Assembly (NCBI RefSeq): GCF_003346715.1
Contig: NZ_QQPQ01000013.1
Span: 89,751-153,750 of the forward strand
Length of the DNA stretch: 64,000 bases
Reading direction: 5' to 3'
DNA from: Oceanispirochaeta sp. M1
Lineage (GTDB): Bacteria; Spirochaetota; Spirochaetia; DSM-2461
Shown here: positions 1-7,867 of the stretch, in pieces
How positions within the stretch are numbered: the first letter of the stretch is position 1
Layout of the letters: each line of letters begins with the position of its first letter
The notes under the pieces: model-generated
Seen by the model: only the letters and a program-made list of their open reading frames with translations
Database searches by the model: none
Told to the model about the DNA's origin: nothing
Program-made: the position numbers and the translations under genes

Positions 1-290
1 GCCTTTCGGCTGTCTTCAGGCTTATCAACAATAAGACCTATACTGCCGTTGTATATCCTTTTACGTCCCGGATCTTCATCAGCTGTTTCTGAGGGGACAG
101 TTGAATCTGACAGACTGTCTTCATTGCTTACCATCAGCGGTTCAGGCTCCATAGAGGCAGCTTCCGATTTCATCATTGCTCTCGGGGCTTCCGCTGCCGT
201 ATAAGCTAAATCAGCTTCTCTGCTTCCCGAGCTGCAGCTCAGTATCAGGATCAATACTAAAAAATAAAAGGTTATTCTGTGTTTGTTCAT
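1..290 (-). CDS. Lipoprotein, DUF4349-like, C-terminus outside window
   Basis: The reading frame starts with ATG at 288-290 and runs off the left edge, so only about 96 N-terminal residues are present. It begins with a lipoprotein signal peptide: a basic start (MNKHR), a hydrophobic run and a lipobox ending LILSC at Cys20. A Ser/Glu-rich low-complexity linker follows. The last visible stretch, RKRIYNGSIGLIVDKPED, resembles the opening of the DUF4349 domain found in exported bacterial lipoproteins, but only the first strand is visible. Likely membrane-anchored facing the periplasm; function unknown. The signal peptide is clear, the family call is from memory and moderate. Confidence 0.65.
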   Translation of the reverse strand, partial: MNKHRITFYFLVLILILSCSSGSREADLAYTAAEAPRAMMKSEAASMEPEPLMVSNEDSLSDSTVPSETADEDPGRKRIYNGSIGLIVDKPEDSRK

Positions 291-331
291 AGTATTAAAT
301 ATACATCCCTCTTCCGGAGGTTACAAATCGG

Positions 332-360
332 AAAAAAAAAGGCATCCCTCAGGATGCCTT
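332..360 (-). terminator. Rho-independent terminator of galTK
   Basis: On the minus strand the stem AAGGCATCC / GGGATGCCTT is followed by an uninterrupted T tract (A run at 332-340 on the plus strand). It lies just beyond the galK stop codon, where the galT-galK transcript should end. Confidence 0.85.
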
Positions 361-365
361 AGAAG

Positions 366-1643
366 CTATGAAAGTATCTGCATAGAAGAGAGTGGCCTTA
401 TTCTCAGGGGAGTTACAGAACCTTCTCCAAAAACAATCTGCATATAGTCTACATATTCTTTTGCTTTTTCATTGGGGATATAGACCTGAATGGTTCCGGC
501 AAATCCTCCGCCGTGAACCCGGCAGGCTCCCTTTTCATCAAGAAAATCTTCGGTCAGTGCCAGAGCAAGGCTGATTCCCTGTTCCTGAGGCTCTTTCCCG
601 GGATAGACATTCTGGAGGTAGCAGAATGAAGAATGACCGGAAAGATTGACCTGATGAAGATAGTCTTCAACCTTATTCTCTTTCAGTGATTCAACCATTC
701 GGCTGACTCGTTTGTTATCACTGAAAAAATGAAGGCTTCTCAGAATTGCCCGATCTCCGGTCTTTTCTCTGAGAGCAGATATGTTTTCAATTACCCTGGC
801 TTTGTCCAGATCTCTGCAGACCTCTTTTCCGAATTCAGCAGCAACCGATTTCATCTCAGTGGGGATAGCTGCATATTCGTGAGTGAGATCCGCATGATTA
901 CCTCCGGTATCCACAACCATCAGTGTGTATCCGGCCTTGTTGAAGTTATATACAACAGGAGTGATAACAGGTTTTTCAGGATCTTCAAAATCTATGGCCA
1001 CAATACCGCCGTTGGCACAGGCAACCTGATCCATCAGCCCGCATGGTTTACCGAAAAAGTTATTTTCCGAGTACTGCCCAATCTGGGCTATCTCTGTAGA
1101 AGTCACCATATTACCATTGAACAGGGCGCTGAAAATGGTTCCAACCAGCACTTCCAGGGCTGCAGAGGAACTCAGTCCTGATCCCTTGAGTACGGAGCTT
1201 GTTGTATTGGCTCTGAAACCGGAAATCTTATATCCTTTTTCTGTAAAACGGGCCGCAATTCCCCTTACCAGGGACTCTGTGAGCCCCTCTTCTTCGGGAT
1301 GTACAGAAAGATCGGATATATCGACCTTCACGGCGGGATATCCTTCAGAATCGATAATGACTGATGTATCACCAGTTTGGGAAACGGCGGCTATCGTATC
1401 AAGATTGATGGAACCTGCCAGAACCCGGCCTCTGTTATGGTCGGTATGATTTCCACCCAGCTCAGTTCGCCCGGGGGTACTGAAGAGGCTGATGTCCTGT
1501 GTTCCGTAGAGGGTTTCATGTTTTTCTACAAGTTCAGCCCAGCGCAGAGCCTGACCTTCTAGGCCTTCAGCACCATAGAGTTCTTCAAATAATGCTGTCA
1601 ATTTTCCTTTTTCCAGCTGTGTCAGAATATCATTTTTTGTCAT
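366..1643 (-). CDS. galK: Galactokinase
   Basis: Phosphorylates galactose to galactose-1-phosphate with ATP (Leloir pathway, cytoplasm). GHMP kinase family, 425 residues, slightly longer than typical 380-390. The galactokinase signature is at residues 58-70 ([13 protein letters not shown]), the GHMP ATP-binding motif at about 151-162 ([11 protein letters not shown]), and the catalytic-base Asp is expected at about 205 in CGLMDQ. The C-terminal glycine motif GGGFAGT is present. The frame is open for 59 codons upstream, but the ATG at 1643 overlaps the galT stop by 4 bases (ATGA), and the residues before it look like frame-shadow of galT, so translation is coupled. The family match is strong. 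Confidence 0.93.
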   Translation of the reverse strand: MTKNDILTQLEKGKLTALFEELYGAEGLEGQALRWAELVEKHETLYGTQDISLFSTPGRTELGGNHTDHNRGRVLAGSINLDTIAAVSQTGDTSVIIDSEGYPAVKVDISDLSVHPEEEGLTESLVRGIAARFTEKGYKISGFRANTTSSVLKGSGLSSSAALEVLVGTIFSALFNGNMVTSTEIAQIGQYSENNFFGKPCGLMDQVACANGGIVAIDFEDPEKPVITPVVYNFNKAGYTLMVVDTGGNHADLTHEYAAIPTEMKSVAAEFGKEVCRDLDKARVIENISALREKTGDRAILRSLHFFSDNKRVSRMVESLKENKVEDYLHQVNLSGHSSFCYLQNVYPGKEPQEQGISLALALTEDFLDEKGACRVHGGGFAGTIQVYIPNEKAKEYVDYMQIVFGEGSVTPLRIRPLSSMQILS

Positions 1644-2701
1644 GATTCCTCTCCAAGTGTCAGGGTGTAATGCTCTTCGGAGCAGTTTCTCAGACTCAGT
1701 GCGCTTCCCTCGGTTGTGATATCTCTCTGGGGCATGCCCAGCATTTCGTAGCCCACCATGAATTTTTTTACCGTAGCTGAGCGAAGCAGGGGCGGATAAT
1801 AATGGATGTGAAACTGCCATTCATCATGCTCTTCAGCGTCGGTGGGTGCCTGGTGGATTCCCATGGAGTAGGGAAAACTGGTCTGGAACAGATTGTCAAA
1901 GCGGGTTCCCATCCGTTTGAGAGCATCAGCCATATCAACAGTCTCTTTTTCAGACATTTCACAGATATTGCGAATCTGTCTTTTAGGCAGAACCATTGTT
2001 TCATAGGGCCAGACAGCCCAGAAGGGAACCAGGGCAACAAAGCTGTCATTTTCAAAAATAATTCTTTCCCTCAGTTCCAGTTCTTTCTTTACGTAATCTG
2101 TCAGCAGAACAGATCCCTTTTCTGCAAGATAGGCTTTCTGTTTATCCTGCTCTTTAGAGGGGATATCGGGAATGATCTCTTCGGCCCAGATCTGTCCGTG
2201 GGGATGGGGATTGGAGCAGCCCATAACGGCTCCTCTGTTTTCAAATATCTGAATATGGTTAATATAATCAATCTTTCCCAGCTCTTCATACTCATTTTGC
2301 CAGGTTTTAACTACTTCTGTAATCATATCAACTTCCATGAGGGATATGGTCAGATCATGGCGTGGTGAAAAGCAGATAACCTTGCACAGTCCTCTCTCTG
2401 ATTTAGCCTGGAAGAGACCGTCATTCATTTCACCTTCGGGAGTATCTTTCAGGAGAGCGGCGAAATCGTTTTCAAATACAAAGGTTCCCTTGTAGTCAGG
2501 ATTTTTGTGTCCTCCGGCTCTCTCGTTGCCGGGGCAGAGGTAGCAGCCGGGATCAAATTCAGGTTTTTTATCCAGCATAGGTTTTTCAACCTGACCGTTC
2601 CAGGGACGTTTTGTTCTGTGGGGTGATACTTTGATCCATTCACCTGTCAGGGGGTTGTATCGTCTGTGGGGATCTTCGGTAAAATCAATTTTTTTACTCA
2701 T
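1640..2701 (-). CDS. galT: Galactose-1-phosphate uridylyltransferase
   Basis: Exchanges UMP between UDP-glucose and galactose-1-phosphate. 353 residues. The nucleophile motif NPHPHGQ sits at 164-170, with the second His (168) expected to carry UMP. The zinc ligands resemble those of the E. coli type: Cys53-x2-Cys56, and a His at 115. Start chosen at ATG 2701 because AGGAG lies 6 bases upstream; an ATG 13 codons earlier has no such site. First gene of a two-gene operon with galK, read divergently from the LacI-type regulator. No galE is seen in the window. Confidence 0.93.
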   Translation of the reverse strand: MSKKIDFTEDPHRRYNPLTGEWIKVSPHRTKRPWNGQVEKPMLDKKPEFDPGCYLCPGNERAGGHKNPDYKGTFVFENDFAALLKDTPEGEMNDGLFQAKSERGLCKVICFSPRHDLTISLMEVDMITEVVKTWQNEYEELGKIDYINHIQIFENRGAVMGCSNPHPHGQIWAEEIIPDIPSKEQDKQKAYLAEKGSVLLTDYVKKELELRERIIFENDSFVALVPFWAVWPYETMVLPKRQIRNICEMSEKETVDMADALKRMGTRFDNLFQTSFPYSMGIHQAPTDAEEHDEWQFHIHYYPPLLRSATVKKFMVGYEMLGMPQRDITTEGSALSLRNCSEEHYTLTLGEES

Positions 2702-2771
2702 GGGAACTCCTATTAAGGTCTTCATTACAGTCTTAAACATTTATAATTCAGGCTCTTGAGCCAAGGGTTGA

Positions 2772-2800
2772 TTAATAAAATGTACACGAGTACAATACAA
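2772..2800 (-). promoter_or_regulatory. galTK promoter with palindromic operator in the spacer
   Basis: On the minus strand TTGTAT (plus 2795-2800) and TATTAA (plus 2772-2777) are 17 bp apart. The spacer holds the dyad TGTACACGAGTACA (2781-2794, arms TGTAC/GTACA). The site lies between galT and a LacI-family gene, so a repressor bound here would block RNA polymerase. LacI-family operators are usually longer palindromes with a central CG, which this only partly matches. Confidence 0.55.
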
Positions 2801-2832
2801 GGGTAAAATGAATCTGTCAAGGATGGAAATGT

Positions 2833-3849
2833 ATGGCGGAAAAAAATAACAGAGATAAAGTTGCCGCTCTTGCCGGAGTCAGCAGCGCCACGGTCTCGCG
2901 GGTCTATAATAATCCTGATCGTGTGTCTTCTGCAAAAAAGGAAGCAGTACTCAATGCAGCCCGTGAGCTCGCATATTCCCCCGATAAATCCGCCAGTGCT
3001 CTTCGCCGCAGGGGTACGGGACAGATCTCTCTTGTCAGTTTTGAAAAACAGGGGAGGCCCTGGTACTGGGGTGATTTTCCCGGTGCTAAATGGTTTTTCA
3101 CAGATGTTCTGACAGGAGTCCTATCTGTAATTGATTCTTCTATGTACCGTCTTAATCTCAAAACTCTGAAGTCCGCAGAAGATGTCAGGTCGGTTAACTG
3201 GAAACAGGAATGCGACGGAGTAATTTTTTTTGATGTGGACAGCGAAGAAGAAGCTGCCGCAGTAGCGGGATTGCCTATTCCGTCAGTGATCTCACATCAC
3301 ACATCTCATTTTGAAAATAATCATTGCTGCAGCACAGACAACAGTGAAGGGGGAAGACTTGCCGCGGTTCATCTGAAAGAAGCAGGTTATGACAGACCCT
3401 CATATATTTCATATCTCCCTGAAATAATTATTCCCAACCGTGAAAGGTATGGAGGATTCTGCAAAGGCTTTGATGCTGAGGTTCCACTTCATCTGACGGA
3501 ACCCGGTAAAGAGGGCGGGTATAAAATCTGTGAAAAGCTGCTGACTGATATCAGCGCCGGAAGAATTGACTCGCTGGCAGTGGTCAACGATATGACTGCC
3601 ATCGGGATTATACAGTGTCTTCAGGATAACGGCTTGCGTCCAGGAAAGGATCTGGGGCTTATCGGCTATGATAATATGCCCTTCAATTATGCCCTCCCTT
3701 TCAGTCTGAGTACTGTCGATCTAAAACCTTCTCTTATATATAAGGAAGCCGTAAGTATGCTCCTTGAGCTTCTCGGCTCATCTGAAAAACCGGATATTTT
3801 CCGTAAGAAAATTATTCTTCCTGAAGTGATCAGGGGTGAATCGGTCTGA
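2833..3849 (+). CDS. LacI-family transcriptional regulator, probably of galTK
   Basis: A DNA-binding sugar-responsive regulator of 338 residues. The N-terminal helix-turn-helix is clear at about 8-29 (KVAALAGVSSATVSRVYNNP), followed by the hinge helix region (SPDKSASALRRRGT) and a periplasmic-binding-protein-like domain with the usual late motif GLIGYDNMP near residue 280. AAGGA at 2818-2823 lies a little upstream of the ATG. Divergent from galTK with a palindrome between them, so local control of galactose use is likely. The ligand cannot be read from the sequence. manA follows 57 bases downstream. Confidence 0.88.
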   Translation: MAEKNNRDKVAALAGVSSATVSRVYNNPDRVSSAKKEAVLNAARELAYSPDKSASALRRRGTGQISLVSFEKQGRPWYWGDFPGAKWFFTDVLTGVLSVIDSSMYRLNLKTLKSAEDVRSVNWKQECDGVIFFDVDSEEEAAAVAGLPIPSVISHHTSHFENNHCCSTDNSEGGRLAAVHLKEAGYDRPSYISYLPEIIIPNRERYGGFCKGFDAEVPLHLTEPGKEGGYKICEKLLTDISAGRIDSLAVVNDMTAIGIIQCLQDNGLRPGKDLGLIGYDNMPFNYALPFSLSTVDLKPSLIYKEAVSMLLELLGSSEKPDIFRKKIILPEVIRGESV

Positions 3850-3906
3850 TATTTCAGATGTAAAAAAGTCTTTCTCTCTTTCTTTGAATTTACTATACTG
3901 TTTTCT

Positions 3907-5082
3907 ATGATTAAGAAGATGGAAAACCTGATCCAGGATTATCCCTGGGGATCAAAAAGTTATTTACAGAATTTACTGAATATAAAAGAAGACGGGCCTC
4001 TGGCGGAGCTCTGGATGGGAGTTCATCCCAGAGGAATGTCAAAGGTCGATATTTCCGGGAGTACTTCACTCTCTCTCGATGAATTCATAAAAGAGGATGC
4101 CCAGGATCGTCTTGGAAAGGATGTACTACGGCGTTTTGGAAATCTGCCTTATCTTTTCAAGTTTCTGGCTGCAGGAGAACCCCTCTCCATTCAGGCTCAT
4201 CCCAATAAGAAGCAGGCGGAAGAGGGCTTTGATCGTGAAAATAAGAAGGCTGTGCCTCTGGATGCCTTTAACCGTAATTATAAAGATGATAACCATAAAC
4301 CCGAAATCGTCTGTGCCATCACCGATTACTGGGCTATGAAGGGTTTCCGCAGACCCGATGAAATAAAGAAATACTTCGGTGGATTCTGTCCTGAGGATTT
4401 ATTATCAGTTCTGCTGCCTGCAGGAAAGGGTGAAGAAGCCGCTCTGAAACATTTTTTCATTACTCTCATGAATCTGGAAGACAGTCAGAAAGAATCTCTT
4501 TTGGGTGCTGCTCTGTCCTGGTGTGGAAAACAGGATGATGACGCCTGCCGCTGGGTTTTAAAACTTCAGGATAAATATCCGGGAGATATCTCTGTGCTGG
4601 CGCCCCTATACCTAAACACCCTCTGTCTTAAGCCCGGAGAGGCGCTATATCTTCCTGCGGGTGAACTTCATGCCTACCTTCAGGGCTTCGGTATGGAGCT
4701 GATGGCTAATTCTGATAATGTTCTACGGGGTGGACTGACAGCAAAATTCATGGATCTTGAAGAACTTGAAAAAACTCTTTTATTTGAATCAGTTCCAGTT
4801 AAGCGCATTGTACCTGAGAAACAGGATGACGGTTCGGAAATATACAGAACAGCTTCAAAGGAATTTGAACTCGTTTATATTGACTGCCGTTCAAAGAGCA
4901 TCAGCATAAAAAGATCTTATCCGGTTTCCATACTGGCTGTGCTGGAGGGGAATATCCGTATCAGTGAAGGAGAGGAAACGCTGGAATTGAAAGCCGGAGA
5001 ATCCTGTTTTCTTACAGCAGAGAGTCCTGTGCGCCTGATTGAAGGGCCCGGAAAAGCTTTTATAGCAAGAGTACCTGAATAA
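3907..5082 (+). CDS. manA: Mannose-6-phosphate isomerase, class I
   Basis: Interconverts mannose-6-phosphate and fructose-6-phosphate; zinc-dependent, cytoplasmic. 391 residues, the usual class I size. Family signatures are present: YPWGSKSYL near the start, the zinc-ligand motif QAHPNKKQAEEGF around residue 97, KPEIVCAI with a conserved Glu, and YLPAGELHAYLQG around 250. A shorter cupin-like C-terminal part follows. No good ribosome site precedes ATG 3907; ATG 3919 (MENLIQ) is an alternative. It lies downstream of the LacI gene and directly abuts yaiI, suggesting a shared transcript. Confidence 0.92.
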   Translation: MIKKMENLIQDYPWGSKSYLQNLLNIKEDGPLAELWMGVHPRGMSKVDISGSTSLSLDEFIKEDAQDRLGKDVLRRFGNLPYLFKFLAAGEPLSIQAHPNKKQAEEGFDRENKKAVPLDAFNRNYKDDNHKPEIVCAITDYWAMKGFRRPDEIKKYFGGFCPEDLLSVLLPAGKGEEAALKHFFITLMNLEDSQKESLLGAALSWCGKQDDDACRWVLKLQDKYPGDISVLAPLYLNTLCLKPGEALYLPAGELHAYLQGFGMELMANSDNVLRGGLTAKFMDLEELEKTLLFESVPVKRIVPEKQDDGSEIYRTASKEFELVYIDCRSKSISIKRSYPVSILAVLEGNIRISEGEETLELKAGESCFLTAESPVRLIEGPGKAFIARVPE

Positions 5083-5559
5083 ATGAAAGTCTGGATTGAT
5101 GGTGATTCCTGTCCACGGCAGGTGAGGGATATTGTAAATGCGAGATGTATTCGGGAGAGAATCCAGCTGCATTATGTAGCGAATAGTGAATTACTCCTCC
5201 CTAAGTCTGAATATATCAGCTTCTCTTTAAGTTCCAGTGCTGCCGACAGTGCTGATGATTATATTGTTGAGCACAGCCGGATGGGAGATCTGATCCTTAC
5301 AAGAGATATTCCTCTTGCGGCTTCTCTGGTAGAAAAAGGCAGAGCCGTTATCAACGACCGAGGTAATCAATTCACAAAGAATAATGTCCGGGAGCGTTTG
5401 GCTCAACGTGATTTTATGCATATGATGAGGGAAGCGGGGATTGGACAGGACAAGGGAAGTAATTACGGTGCAAAGGAGATCAAGGAATTCTCCTCCTGCT
5501 TTGACAGGGTTCTTGTACAGATGATTCGGGAAGAACGTTTTAAGAAGGCTTCTACGTAA
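5083..5559 (+). CDS. yaiI: YaiI/YqxD family protein (UPF0178, DUF188)
   Basis: 158 residues. The PIN-like family pattern is visible: an N-terminal Asp-rich strand (VWIDGDSCPRQVRD), DADDYIVE-type centre (SADSADDYIVEHSRMGDLILTRDIPLA) and a C-terminal NVRERLAQRDF stretch. The conserved acids suggest a metal-dependent nuclease fold, but no reaction is established for this family to my knowledge. The ATG starts on the base after the manA stop codon, so translation is probably coupled. A strong terminator follows at 5613. Confidence 0.85.
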   Translation: MKVWIDGDSCPRQVRDIVNARCIRERIQLHYVANSELLLPKSEYISFSLSSSAADSADDYIVEHSRMGDLILTRDIPLAASLVEKGRAVINDRGNQFTKNNVRERLAQRDFMHMMREAGIGQDKGSNYGAKEIKEFSSCFDRVLVQMIREERFKKAST

Positions 5560-5612
5560 AGACCGAATGAATCGGAGTAAAAATGTGAGCAATAAAATAA
5601 TATTAGGAAGCT

Positions 5613-5641
5613 CGGAGTAATTGTTTTACTCCGTTTTTTTT
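5613..5641 (+). terminator. Terminator after manA-yaiI
   Basis: Stem CGGAGTAA (5613-5620) pairs perfectly with TTACTCCG (5626-5633), five-base loop, then eight T residues. Confidence 0.9.
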
Positions 5642-5650
5642 GTCTATAAT
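5621..5650 (+). promoter_or_regulatory. Probable promoter of the flavodiiron gene
   Basis: TATAAT at 5645-5650 is a consensus -10. TTGTTT at 5621-5626 is 18 bp upstream and would place the -35 inside the preceding terminator loop. Expected start of transcription is near 5657, giving a leader of about 125 bases. Confidence 0.55.
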
Positions 5651-5656
5651 TGTTAG

Positions 5657-5781
5657 TATACCCTTAGGCATCGAGCTGGTGAAATGCCAGGACATCTTTG
5701 AAGTACGAGCCCCTTTGGCTAAAACTTAATAATCACCAAAGTACCAAGTGAACTTTGGTAGTACATGTAAGGAGACTATAA
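5657..5781 (+). promoter_or_regulatory. Structured 5' leader of the flavodiiron gene
   Basis: Three local hairpins can be drawn in the untranslated leader: GGCAT/ATGCC (5667-5671 with 5684-5688), AGCC/GGCT (5708-5711 with 5717-5720), and ACCAAAGT/ACTTTGGT (5735-5742 with 5752-5759), the last an 8-bp perfect stem. A competing pairing TACCAA/TTGGTA uses part of the same bases. GGAG at 5771-5774 follows before the ATG. I recognise no named riboswitch family here; a ligand- or protein-responsive element is inference. Confidence 0.45.
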
Positions 5782-7017
5782 ATGAAATCTGTAGAAATCA
5801 GTAAAGACGTGTACCGTCTTGGTGTTAATATTGAACCCGGTAATCTATTTGAAGGTATCTGGGCTATTCCTGACGGAACCTCAATCAACTCTTACATAGT
5901 TAAAGGAGATAAGACTGCAGTTATCGATCTGACCCAGGATAAGGATGACTTTCCAGGGAGCCTCAGTTCTCAGATGAAGGGAATCGGAGTCAGTCCTGAA
6001 AATATTGATTACATTATTGTAAATCATATGGAGCCTGATCATACAGGATGGCTGGGTGAGTTCAGAAAACAAAATCCTGAAATGATGATTTACTGCAGCA
6101 AGAAAGCGGTTCCCCTTGTGGAGCAGTTCTGTGGTATAACAGAAAATGTACATGCTGTTGAAGACGGTGAAATACTGGATCTGGGGCAGGGAAAGACTCT
6201 GCAGTTTTTTGAAACACCCAATATTCACTGGCCCGAAACCATTATGACTTATCTTCAGGAAGATAAAATTCTTTTTGCCTGTGATGCCTTCGGTTCATAT
6301 GGAAAGGTTGATGACAGCGCTGTCTTTGATGATCAGCTTTCCGATGATCAGCACGAGTTTTTTGAAAAAGAAGCCCTCCGCTATTACGCAAATATAGTTG
6401 CCTCCTTCTCAGTCTTTGTTGAAAGGGGACTCAAGAAGCTGGAGGGTCTGGATATTAAAATGATATGTCCCTCTCACGGTATTATATGGAGAGAGAATCC
6501 TTCTGTAATTGTTGAGCGTTATGCCCGTTATGCCTCCTATCTGAAAGGTCCGGCCTGCCCCGAAATTACTGTAATCTGGGGTTCTATGTACGGCAATACA
6601 GCCAAACTGGTAACAGAGGTGATCAAGGGAATCAGAAGCGAAAAGGTTCCTGTTCACCAGTACAGAGTTCCTGAAGATGATATTGGATTTATTCTGGCGG
6701 ATGCCTGGAGATCCGCAGGCATCGTTCTGGGTATGCCCACCTACGAATATCAGATGTTCCCCCCCATGGCCCATGTTATTGATGATTTCAACAGAAAGAA
6801 AGTTCAGAATAAAAAAGCATTCCGTTTCGGCTCCTTCGGCTGGTCCGGTGGAGCGGAAAAAGAACTGGGTATAGCTACAGAAAAACTGAAATGGGAATTT
6901 CTTGAGTCAGTTGAGTGGCAGGGCGCTCCCGGTGAGGAGGAGCTGAAAAAAGCGTATCAGCGAGGAAAGGAACTGGCGGTTCTTGTAAAAGAATTTGCCG
7001 GTAAAGGCTGCGACTGA
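5782..7017 (+). CDS. fprA: Flavodiiron protein (FprA-type O2/NO reductase)
   Basis: Reduces O2 to water or NO to N2O, protecting anaerobes. 411 residues, the core two-domain form without a fused rubredoxin. The lactamase-like domain carries the complete diiron ligand set: His82-x-Glu84-x-Asp86-His87, His149, Asp168 and His232. The flavodoxin domain begins near 265 with the FMN loop GSMYGNTAK. The electron donor (rubredoxin or flavoreductase) is not encoded nearby. Own promoter and a structured leader precede it, so oxygen or NO control is plausible but not shown. Confidence 0.93.
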   Translation: MKSVEISKDVYRLGVNIEPGNLFEGIWAIPDGTSINSYIVKGDKTAVIDLTQDKDDFPGSLSSQMKGIGVSPENIDYIIVNHMEPDHTGWLGEFRKQNPEMMIYCSKKAVPLVEQFCGITENVHAVEDGEILDLGQGKTLQFFETPNIHWPETIMTYLQEDKILFACDAFGSYGKVDDSAVFDDQLSDDQHEFFEKEALRYYANIVASFSVFVERGLKKLEGLDIKMICPSHGIIWRENPSVIVERYARYASYLKGPACPEITVIWGSMYGNTAKLVTEVIKGIRSEKVPVHQYRVPEDDIGFILADAWRSAGIVLGMPTYEYQMFPPMAHVIDDFNRKKVQNKKAFRFGSFGWSGGAEKELGIATEKLKWEFLESVEWQGAPGEEELKKAYQRGKELAVLVKEFAGKGCD

Positions 7018-7041
7018 AATACTCTCAGATAATCATTAAAT

Positions 7042-7083
7042 ACCTCTCCGGAAAATCTTTTATAATTTACTGTCCGGAGGGGT
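7042..7083 (+). promoter_or_regulatory. 11-bp inverted repeat around a -10 box
   Basis: ACCTCTCCGGA (7042-7052) and TCCGGAGGGGT (7073-7083) are complementary with one G-T pair. The 20-base gap holds TATAAT (7061-7066). The repeat lacks a following T run, so it is unlikely to be the fprA terminator. An operator for the adjacent TetR-like protein is the more attractive reading. Confidence 0.45.
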
Positions 7084-7141
7084 CTCAATAAATAACACAC
7101 GTTTCGTTTCTTTTTCAGCTTTTATGAAATAAAATAATTTT

Positions 7142-7813
7142 ATGAATAATAAGGTCGCTCAGAGAAAAAGCCGTTTGAAATTATTCTTTGAAGACGGTAG
7201 AGAAGTTGATATCCTCGTACGTTCTCTTGCAAGAAAACTTGTGCGCGAAGAGAAGACGGAACTACCTGCATCGGTTCTTTCTCAGATCAGCGGAGTATCT
7301 GAAGAGCTCTGGATAAAAACATATTCAGAGCGGCGTAATTTTCTAAATGATCTACTGACAGCTCCAATACAATATGCCATAAGAGAGCTGAAGGCTCTTG
7401 AAAAGGAAGAGAGAAACTTTATCGATAAGCTTACAGAAGTGCTGAGACTTATCTATACAGTTAATTATACATTTCCTGAAGTCATTATTCTTTTTCATGG
7501 GATTGCTCTGGATGAGCGTTTGAATGAAAAACTGAAAGTCAGCATTGTCATGGATCAACTTATTGTTGCAGCAATCGAGATATTGAAGAAGCAGGCTTAT
7601 ATAGAAGAGATCATTGAAAAGAAAAGTACCATGGAAAAACTTCTTTTTTTCCTTATTCAGCAGATGATGGAATCACTGCAGACCCAGCTGTTCGATTACT
7701 GTGATGATTATATAGAAAATAGAAGTATGGCATCCTTTCCCAATGAAAAAGATATGGTCGATTCCCTGATGGCACCCATTGTAGAACATCTTGAAGGTAT
7801 AACCGCCGTATAA
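7142..7813 (+). CDS. TetR-like transcriptional regulator (divergent)
   Basis: 223 residues. I see a TetR-type N-terminal pattern at about 30-70: a helix ending in LVREEKTELPASVLSQI, then SGVSEELWIKTYSERRNFL, which matches the recognition helix followed by the Y..F..K..L stretch of TetR proteins. The remainder is helical with no motif I recognise, as expected for a TetR ligand domain. No Shine-Dalgarno sequence precedes the ATG. The inverted repeat at 7042-7083 could be its operator. The fold call rests on the helix-turn-helix only. Confidence 0.6.
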   Translation: MNNKVAQRKSRLKLFFEDGREVDILVRSLARKLVREEKTELPASVLSQISGVSEELWIKTYSERRNFLNDLLTAPIQYAIRELKALEKEERNFIDKLTEVLRLIYTVNYTFPEVIILFHGIALDERLNEKLKVSIVMDQLIVAAIEILKKQAYIEEIIEKKSTMEKLLFFLIQQMMESLQTQLFDYCDDYIENRSMASFPNEKDMVDSLMAPIVEHLEGITAV

Positions 7814-7842
7814 AATAAACCTTTCAGTCCTTTACAAAATTC

Positions 7843-7867
7843 GGGAGGGAGAATATCATTTCTCCCT
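7843..7867 (+). promoter_or_regulatory. Hairpin covering the parE ribosome binding site
   Basis: The purine-rich site GGGAGGGAG (7843-7851) overlaps the 5' arm AGGGAGAA (7846-7853), which pairs with TTCTCCCT (7860-7867). The 3' arm ends on the base before the ATG. In the folded state the ribosome site is hidden. Confidence 0.5.

Noticed and set aside
366..1820. Longer galK start at 1820
   Set aside because: The extra 59 residues overlap galT and look like its shadow; ATG 1643 with a 4-base overlap fits the family length.
5657..5781. tRNA gene in the fprA leader
   Set aside because: Stems do not form a cloverleaf, and no acceptor stem or T-arm sequence is present.
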